Source of the DNA: Ustilaginoidea virens
Lineage: Eukaryota > Ascomycota > Sordariomycetes > Hypocreales > Clavicipitaceae
Reading direction: 5' to 3'
DNA: 64,000 bases
NCBI RefSeq assembly: GCF_000687475.1
Contig: NC_057318.1
Location: forward strand, 1,178,001 to 1,242,000
The notes under the pieces were generated by a model. It was not told where the DNA came from. It ran no database searches and saw only the letters and a list, made by a program, of their open reading frames with translations. Shown here in pieces: positions 57,179 through 64,000 of this stretch (positions are counted from its first letter, which is position 1; every line of letters begins with the position of its first letter). A program made the position numbers and the translations under genes.

Positions 57179-58375
57179 TCAAAATACAAGGCTTTCCAGA
57201 ACGCTGGCCCTCTCGTCCGCAGCAAAAGGGTTGCTCCCATACGGTCCCGGCTCTCGGGCTTGTTGTCCCAGATACCTCAAGACGTTTCTTAGCTCTGCGG
57301 AGAAGTCTTCGGCTTCGTTGCACTCTGGGTCTAGCTCACCGAGCAGCTTTTGGCCGCTTCGCAAGTGAGCCTGACTAGCTTCTCGATCCTCATTGAGCGT
57401 CTCGAAGATGACGAAAAATATGCAACACACAATGGCTTCTCGCAGATTAGCGCGACCCGCCGTTGCCTTCATGATCTCTTGCAAAGCCATCCCGTAGCAC
57501 ATCAGCGCTTCCCCGTAATAGTCTTGCGCCACCTGGTTATTGTCGAGGGCAAGGTCAGGGCTCTTGGCGAAAACAAGCGCGTGGACGGCAAGGTTGGCGA
57601 ACCGAATTGCTGCGTTGCTCTCTATCAAATAAGGGAGAGTATAGTCCCAAAAACTGCTGTTGAATTTTGCGGTGCTTTTCACAGTTGTGAATGGTGGTGG
57701 CACATCAGGCTGCGAGGCATAACTCTGATATAAGCCCAAGGGCCCAGTCTGAGAATCAATCGACGTGGGTGGAGAAAGGGTTTCCGGGGTGTGCATTTGC
57801 CAGAAGTAGTCATAGTCATTCAACGTTATCTCCAGCTCTTCCGGAGAGGAGGTGACGTCCATGTCGACGCTGGGAAGTGCAATGAGATTCTTTTTGACGG
57901 CCGCCCCCTTGGGCTGAGTGTGAATGGGTTCGTAACCGCCACAGAACCCAGCCCATTTGATACAGTTCCTGCAAGCGGGCTTTGTTTCGTCGCACTTGAC
58001 ATGACGTTTCCTGTCGTGCATCGTCATTAGCTTCGAAATACCCTGAAAGCAAAACACAGTGGGTGAATGAATGCATACTTGCCTGTCATCAAACTTGTTA
58101 GCCCAGAGTTGTAAATTCAAGAGAAGGTGAATGGTAGGTGTTGTTGCATCAAGGCATGATAATATTAAACAGAAGCTGTAGAAAATAGAAAAAAAAAAAA
58201 AAAAGAGAGAAAAAAAGGGAGCAGGAAAAAGAGAAAGAGAAAGAGGCAGAGAGATACGGAGAAAGAAGGGAGAAAGGGGGTAGATCTGATACTCACAAGT
58301 TACACATCCAGTTCGCACTTTAGCAAACTTGGCACGCGTAGCGCGCTTTCTCTTGGTGATGGGGAAACTCGTCAT
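57179..58375 (-). CDS. Zn2Cys6 transcription factor with a 4-nt micro-exon
   Basis: Exons 58375-58297, 58082-58079 (GCAA) and 58010-57179 give 304 residues. Joined, they read CVTCKKRHVKCDETKPACRN, with the last cysteines in NCIKWAGFC: a full C-x2-C-x6-C-x6-C-x2-C-x6-C binuclear zinc cluster. The N-terminus is basic (KRKRATRAKF). A linker follows, then a helical fungal-specific regulatory region (YLIESNAAIRFANLAVHALV, GEALMCYGMALQEIMKATAG, IVCCIFFVIFETLNEDREAS). The protein is short for this class, ending at LESLVF. Both introns have good ends (GTGAGT...CAG, GTATGC...CAG) and CTAAC or CTAAT branch-like sites. The unspliced frame is also open and would insert 94 residues into the cluster. Target genes are unknown. 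Confidence 0.8.
   Translation of the reverse strand: MTSFPITKRKRATRAKFAKVRTGCVTCEYQIYPLSPFFLRISLPLSLSLFPAPFFSLFFFFFSIFYSFCLILSCLDATTPTIHLLLNLQLWANKFDDRQVCIHSPTVFCFQGISKLMTMHDRKRHVKCDETKPACRNCIKWAGFCGGYEPIHTQPKGAAVKKNLIALPSVDMDVTSSPEELEITLNDYDYFWQMHTPETLSPPTSIDSQTGPLGLYQSYASQPDVPPPFTTVKSTAKFNSSFWDYTLPYLIESNAAIRFANLAVHALVFAKSPDLALDNNQVAQDYYGEALMCYGMALQEIMKATAGRANLREAIVCCIFFVIFETLNEDREASQAHLRSGQKLLGELDPECNEAEDFSAELRNVLRYLGQQAREPGPYGSNPFAADERASVLESLVF
58079..58082 (-). other. Predicted 4-nt coding micro-exon (GCAA)
   Basis: On the minus strand the sequence reads GATGACAG, then GCAA, then GTATGC. The four bases complete a Cys codon (T|GC) and begin a Lys codon (AA|G). Without them the zinc cluster lacks its second cysteine in correct spacing. 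Confidence 0.65.
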
Positions 58376-58521
58376 TAGAGGCTGCTTTTTCGATCTCCTG
58401 GTTGTCGAGCAAGTTAGAAACGAAGGAACAGGGTTGGTGATGGGAAACTGCTCGCGGAATTCTCACTGTTCCAGTGGCTGGGGAGAGGTGGGAGAGGTAG
58501 AAGACATCTTGTTCTCTGGCT

Positions 58522-58523
58522 GG

Positions 58524-58555
<32 letters not shown>

Positions 58556-58557
58556 CA
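58522..58557. repeat. (GGCA)9 microsatellite
   Basis: Nine perfect tetranucleotide units lie about 150 bp upstream of the zinc-cluster gene's start, likely in its leader or promoter. Confidence 0.9.
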
Positions 58558-59170
58558 AAGGAACAAAAATCAAAATGGGAAACACACATCGGCATTGATA
58601 TAAAACTACCAAGGATACTTACTTATATTTGAAAATCCGGCAGAGGGACAACGCCATGGAAGGAAACAGCCTCAACATTTAGAGTTAGTCGCCAAGGGAA
58701 CGACAACCGAGCTGCTTGGCTCCTAAGGTGATGGAGGCCCAAAATCAACTCCATTCCAAGGAGGAAATTCTGTTTTATTGAAACGTGAAAGAACCTATAA
58801 GAAGGCAGTCTATACTCCGTAACAGGCTAGGGCTGGGGGGGGGGAGGTGGGGGGGCGCCCAGGTTTTCATTAGCTTCCAAGAAGATTAGCGTTATTACCA
58901 CCGTCAGACGCCGATAGCCGGGGCTAAGCAAGCCACGACAAAGGATAGCACTTACTACCTGACCTCGCAGACGGGATGCCTTCATATTGGTGGGCGCCGC
59001 GAAGACAAGGGCCGAGGGAGGGAGAGGGGGAATGAGGCGTACATGCCAAGGGGGGAGGAGTTGATGAGCAAGGGGAGGGGGGCGGAGTGGGCCTGATGTA
59101 CGGAACACTCCTTGGACCCAAAGGACAGGACAAAGAGGGCGTCATGAAAGCAAGGTGATGGGGCCGGGGT

Positions 59171-59200
59171 GATGGGTGGTGATGGGTGGTGATGGGTGGT
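59171..59200. repeat. GATGGGTGGT decamer array
   Basis: Three perfect decamers are followed by degenerate copies to about 59222. Confidence 0.9.
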
Positions 59201-61562
59201 GATGGCGGTGATGGTTGGTGATGCATCATGCGGCGAGGGGTGGGAAGGATCATTGAAAGGGGGTCTGGGGGTGGTACGGAGTAGATGACAAAGCATGGCC
59301 TGGTGTCTTTTTTTTTTGGAGGAGGTTTGGTGTCTGGTGGTTGGTGGTTGGTGATTGGAGGGACGAAAGCAGCCACACATCGGGGGCCGTCAATGGCAGC
59401 TGGGCAGCATCTACTGATTCCCATCTGCCAACCACCTCCTCCTAGGAGGTACCTACCTTAGGTATGTGCCTACCCACGATGAGAGCTGGTGACTTGACGT
59501 TGTGCACGTCGGTATCGCGTAAGTTGCGGCGGACTACCCCCGCACTGGGTGGCCCCTGCCCACCCACCCGTCACCTGCAAACCAAACCCCCCACCCCCCA
59601 CCCACACCCCGCCCCCCGGCGTGCCATGCAACAGCACATGCATGCAACAGCCCCTCCAACTCTGGCAGCTGGGTACATGTAGGGCTCGACAGTGGACGGA
59701 ACAGCACAGTCCGCCGCGGACCACACAAGTACATGCCAACTGCATGCCTGGTATCAATGTCACCACCGTCCCGCCTCCGGCTTGCTGGGCTGGGCTGGGC
59801 GCACAGCGACGACCCGCTGCTGTGTACTACAGTCAATGTGTACGGAGTACAGAGGCCTAGTGCTGGCTGGTCAGCCCTATAGGGCGGGTCACCCCTCAGC
59901 AACGTCCAGTCTCGTCCTCCGTCCGAATTGGGGCAAAATGGGCAAAATACGGGCGCGGAAAAAAGCCCATGACAAAAGATGGCTGGAGATGGGGCCTTGT
60001 CTGGATTCCGGTCTGGACGCCCCTTCCGGATGCTTGCTTGGAACGCTTGTTTGGAGCGGCCGCCTGGTTTGCTAGCCTGGGGCCTCGGTCGACGCCGGGA
60101 TACGACGGCGACCCGACACGGCGGAACATGCCGTCTGCCATAAATGGATGCCCCACATGCCGCGGGCCTTTCTTGACGTTGCTGCCAGCCCGGCTGTATG
60201 GGAAGCAGCCTTGAAGCTTTTTTGTGAGGGGCTGCGAAGTTTGGGATCTGGCTGGTTTTGGGGGAGGGAAGGGGGGGGGGGGGGGGGGGGTTCCGCGTGT
60301 GCTGAGAAAGACGGTCGAAGCAAGGCATGGGGCGCACGCAATATTCCGACAGGGGGTCCAGCTTGGGCCGTGTCATGGAGCTGACGAATTCCTGACGGGT
60401 CAATCATCCATTCATCAATCATCAATCATGGCCCCATGTCCGCGAAAGAAATTTTGCCTTGCCAGCGCTGCAGCAGGGCAGCACGCACACACCAGACACA
60501 GACATGGACGTCTTGGCGGGCGGGGGGGGGGGGGGGGGGGGGGGGGACGGGGGGTGGGGAAGACGATGTGTCAGAAGTTTTCATTTTCTCTTTTGTTAAA
60601 AGAAAAAATAAAGGAAAAATAAAGAGCCCAAATACCGAAAACAAGGAATTGGAGTCAACGGAGACGGGGGGCCAGAGAGTCGCGGGCAGCCGGCCAGCCT
60701 TTTGGACATTTGCTCCGGACAAAAACAGAAAAAAAAAAAAAAAAAAAAAAGCCCCAATCCGTCACCTCTTGCTTGGTCAGGGTCATTTCCGTCCAGACAC
60801 ATACTCCGTACACACACGCGCAACGCACAGAGGTATATTTAGCACATCTACCGTTCGTGGCGGCCTTGTTTCTTCTTTCTGTCGCGACTTGACTCACCAG
60901 GTCCCGTAGCAAACTCAGACAATATCTTGTCTGTCTCCTGCTGGTCTCAAGCCATGGCGCTTGGTTCAGCGCCTTTACAGGGTCTAGAGCCGCCAGCTTG
61001 TTCAGCGGGGGGCTGCGGGGCAAATAAGCTGGCGCCAAGCCTGAGCGGGAACCCAGTAGGTACCTGGTACTGACATGGACTCTATAACACCACATGACAA
61101 GTTCGCCGGGCAGCGAGCTAAACGTTTCATTGCGGAGATGCGGACTAGTACCCGGCACCTACTTCCAGGTGCCTCAGGTACAGTCTGGTACCTACATAGT
61201 GCCTGCTACGTGCCTCTAGCGCCTACTGTAGGTACATATCGGCCCAGAGCCGATGGCGGGAGCTTGCATAGCGCCCTCGACCCTAGCTCAGCTACCAGAC
61301 CCACCAGGACCCACCATCCTTAACGCATCAGCCCCCCAGACGATTCAACGTCCTTTCGCTTGTCAACCTGAAAAGGAAGAAGTGGGAGGGGAAAAACAAA
61401 AAGAGAAAGAAAGGAAGAAAAAAAATTGGAGGAAATAGTGAAGAAGACGAAGGAGATGAGGATAAGGGTAAAAGATGAGAAAGGAACAAAGCGAAGAAGC
61501 AGATATGCCGGTGTCTCGTCCCCCTCTTGTGTTGGTGGTCCGTACCACTACCAGGTAGGCTA

Positions 61563-61576
61563 GGTACCTAGGTACC
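61563..61576. repeat. 14-bp perfect palindrome GGTACCTAGGTACC
   Basis: The sequence equals its own reverse complement and recurs exactly at 62446. Confidence 0.9.
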
Positions 61577-62445
61577 TACCTGTTGTCGTGTTGACTTGCG
61601 TCGACAACCCATCACAGCGATGCCCACACGCCATGGGCTCCAAGGCCAGCTGATCGGGGGCAGGTTTTATCGGTTCGTCTTTTTGCTGGTCGCGACCTGC
61701 TTGGGTGTGTCTGACACGTCATCAAGCGCCGCAAAATCTAATTCAAAGGGGACGCCGGGATTCCTAGCACCCAATATCACATTTCCAGGTACCTGGCCCA
61801 GGGCCTGGGGGATCTCTTGTCAGGTTCTCTCGCCCTTCGGGGTCCGCCAGACAACTCCAGATCGCTCGGAAACAGCCTGGATGCAGTAGGCGCACGGGGG
61901 AAGCTAAGCGGCCAGCCATTCTGCGATGGGGGGGGTCATGCATCATGCACATCGACTGGCTTCACCGACAGCCTGGGTCGTGGGTCCTGGCACTGGCACT
62001 GGCACTGGGGTCACCGCGCAACATTTGAGGCGTCACAAGCGGCAGGAGACTGCTTTCCCCACGTGGGTCTCTTGAATGTGACACTCGAGACGTTCAGAAC
62101 GTGATGATGGTGAAGAAGGGAAGAGGAAGGAAACTCTAATCATGGTATCAGTACGTCACCCGTACACAATGGCAAGTTTGCGTTGAACGCCCGGGGGGGC
62201 GGGGGGGGGGGGCATCCAAGAGTGCACAGTGCATGGCTGGATTCTGTCAATCCGCACCAGACACCAGCAGCACTGTGTGGCCGCTTGGCCGCAAGTGTGC
62301 AAGCTGCGTGTCTGGTGCGCCGTACGTACTGTGCTGTACCAGACGCCGGCTGGGCTTCCCTTGGGTCAACTACCAGATACCTTAGGTACCTACCTACCTA
62401 CCTTAGGTACTAAGGTATGTAGGTTAGGTTCCTCTGGAAGGCTAG

Positions 62446-62459
62446 GGTACCTAGGTACC
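62446..62459. repeat. 14-bp perfect palindrome GGTACCTAGGTACC (second copy)
   Basis: It is identical to the copy at 61563 and lies next to a run of CCTACCTA/TTAGGTA elements (62376-62430). Confidence 0.9.
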
Positions 62460-64000
62460 TAGGTGCGGTTCAATGCATTGCTGCAAAGGGACATGGAACA
62501 GCACTGTCCGTCACGCGCGGAGGAAAGCTATCGCATCGAACCCGCCAACCATGTCATTATTGCGGCAGCTTTACGGATCAAGACGCGAACGTTGGTTCGT
62601 GGTACCGCGGGTCGACGGGGCCCCAAGAAGGTATCAATATCAATGTGTTGTTACCGTATCGACTAAAGGTACCGCCAGCATGTGCCTTATTGGGGTGGGG
62701 CGCTGGGCAGGATCGGAGATCGAGCCAAGTCGGGACTCGGGAGGGCCACACACAACTCCACCTCATCGGATGGGTGAACAGTTGGTGCATGTGCGTCCAA
62801 CGGAGCAACCTCTTGCGGACCAAGTACCAGCCCGATACGGCAACGGAAAGAAAGACGTAATACCGCAAATCTTGGGCCGCACTTGCGTTTTACTGATTGT
62901 TACGGGAGCACTTGGCTGCGCGGCATGGCATGTAGGTGCTCTCCTACCCGTCACGGGCAACGTAGGTCAACTCAAGTATCTGGGGCGTTACGGCGGCAGC
63001 TACGTACATGCACCTACCTCATAACACCAGGCCACACTGCCAACGCTTCTACCACCCGCCCCAGGAAATTAACTAGCGCCCGTGGTAAATGCGCCAGGTA
63101 CCTACCAGGTAGGCCTGTAGGCACCTGGGATGTTGAGTCCTGAGGCAGAACAACCCGTATATTTCCGTACATGCAACATTTCCGCTGAACAAAGGCCCGG
63201 GAAGGAGCCTTGGGTTGCCATCAATAACATGGCGCCTGAGAAATGAGGCTTGCAGTTGACAGCAATCAAAGAGGTCGACGTGGTGGGCGGGCAATTGGGC
63301 GGAATTTCTGACATCAGCGTTACCCAACACTCCAAAGCCGCACGTTCTGTTTGCAGCTCCGCTTCGTCGGTTTACAGCATGCCAAAGTATCATTCATTGC
63401 CTTTGATTTTAAAAAAAAAGTCAAAACTGCTTTTTGCGCAATTTTCTGATGTCATTCTACTATGAGCTCAACCGCCGTTTCGGTTCCCTTCCATGGCATC
63501 AGTATGCCGACCCTCTGACTCGGACATGACACCGCCGCCACAGACGCAAAGCATTGACGGCTTCTGCATTTCACCACCGCATCAACGGGCCCATTAAATC
63601 AAGAGCTGCTCCCTACGCTACATGTGACCTACAGTGCTCGCGATGGGGATGGTCAGGCTTGTGAAAATTGGGCAAAGTTACGACTTTCCGCAACGTACCG
63701 GACACGCAAGGTGCCAGGTGCTTCTTGGAACACAGATCAATGGGGTCAATCGATGAACCCAAATAACGTTGCCTTTCACGACCCGCGACGCGACAGCTTC
63801 ACGAGGCGCGAGAGCCCCACGCCCGAGAAGCCAACTTGCAGCCGCATTGTGGGGGTCCGCGTTACACCTCCCCAGACCTACTATCCATCCACCCGTGATT
63901 GATTGCAGGCCTTCCCTCGTGCCAGTTAACCAAGCATGCTGAGGAAATTGGATCATCACAGGCGAGAATGCTCCTGGCTACCCAATTCAAAGCACCAGAC

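Larger units (their letters stand above)
58376..64000. other. Gene-poor 5.6 kb right end
   Basis: No credible gene was found. Open frames up to 289 codons exist on both strands but are proline/arginine-rich, low-complexity and unlike known proteins. The stretch is dense in simple sequence: G runs of about 20 and 25 (60271-60290, 60522-60546), A22 (60729-60750), GATGGGTGGT repeats, several GGTACCTAGGTACC-type palindromes and four TACTCCGTA copies (58813, 59275, 59841, 60802). Confidence 0.5.

Noticed and set aside
59534..60403. 289-codon minus-strand open frame in the right-hand gap
   Set aside because: Low-complexity Pro/Arg/Gly composition, spans a G20 tract and resembles nothing known.
62473..63024. 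183-codon plus-strand open frame
   Set aside because: No domain, no splice support and composition like surrounding non-coding DNA.

Overview
The window is nuclear DNA of a filamentous ascomycete. Genes carry short GT-AG introns (about 50-215 bp) with branch points of the CTAAC type, intergenic DNA is rich in simple repeats, and the proteins match Sordariomycete families. Hypocreales is my best guess from protein style (inference, not proven). All gene models were assembled by hand: exon joins were accepted when donor, acceptor and reading phase agreed and the joined protein restored a family motif. Coordinates of joins may be off by one base.

Layout from left to right: 3' end of an unknown membrane protein gene (3-455, +); sulfotransferase-like P-loop gene (1341-2225, -); a possible small CxxC protein (3707-3949, +); PRM10/ThrE-type membrane protein (6820-9681, +); cAMP-receptor-like GPCR (10632-12342, -); a 3.4 kb gene-poor stretch; Dal5/TNA1-type MFS permease (15707-17528, -); a repeat-rich gap; secreted NucA/NucB-like protein with altered active site (19540-20367, -); BIR1/survivin (21335-24040, -); CoA-binding protein (24789-25317, -) divergent from a TMT1-like methyltransferase (25892-26921, +); CDC4 myosin light chain (28014-28676, +); M3 oligopeptidase (29594-31806, +); a Thr/Ser-rich, probably GPI-anchored surface protein (32242-34946, -); a 2.9 kb gap; kelch-repeat transmembrane protein (37876-40451, +); HGH1 (40814-42178, -) divergent from ENP1/bystin (42870-44426, +); a broken gene (about 44950-46842, +); ALG9 (47419-49543, -) divergent from NAF1 (49867-51624, +); secreted M28 aminopeptidase (52473-53888, +); PSF2 of GINS (55096-56050, -); a Zn2Cys6 transcription factor that needs a 4-nt micro-exon (57179-58375, -); then 5.6 kb with no credible gene.

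Most genes are housekeeping: ribosome and snoRNP biogenesis (ENP1, NAF1), translation-factor folding (HGH1), replication (PSF2), chromosome segregation (BIR1), cytokinesis (CDC4), N-glycosylation (ALG9), peptide turnover (M3, M28). The rest face the outside: GPCR, permease, surface proteins and secreted proteins. I see no biosynthetic cluster, no intact transposon, no CRISPR array and no convincing tRNA or rRNA gene. The most unusual items are the 4-nt micro-exon, the altered NucA/NucB active site, the disabled conserved gene at 45 kb, and a 9-bp motif (TACTCCGTA) that recurs about eleven times between genes.
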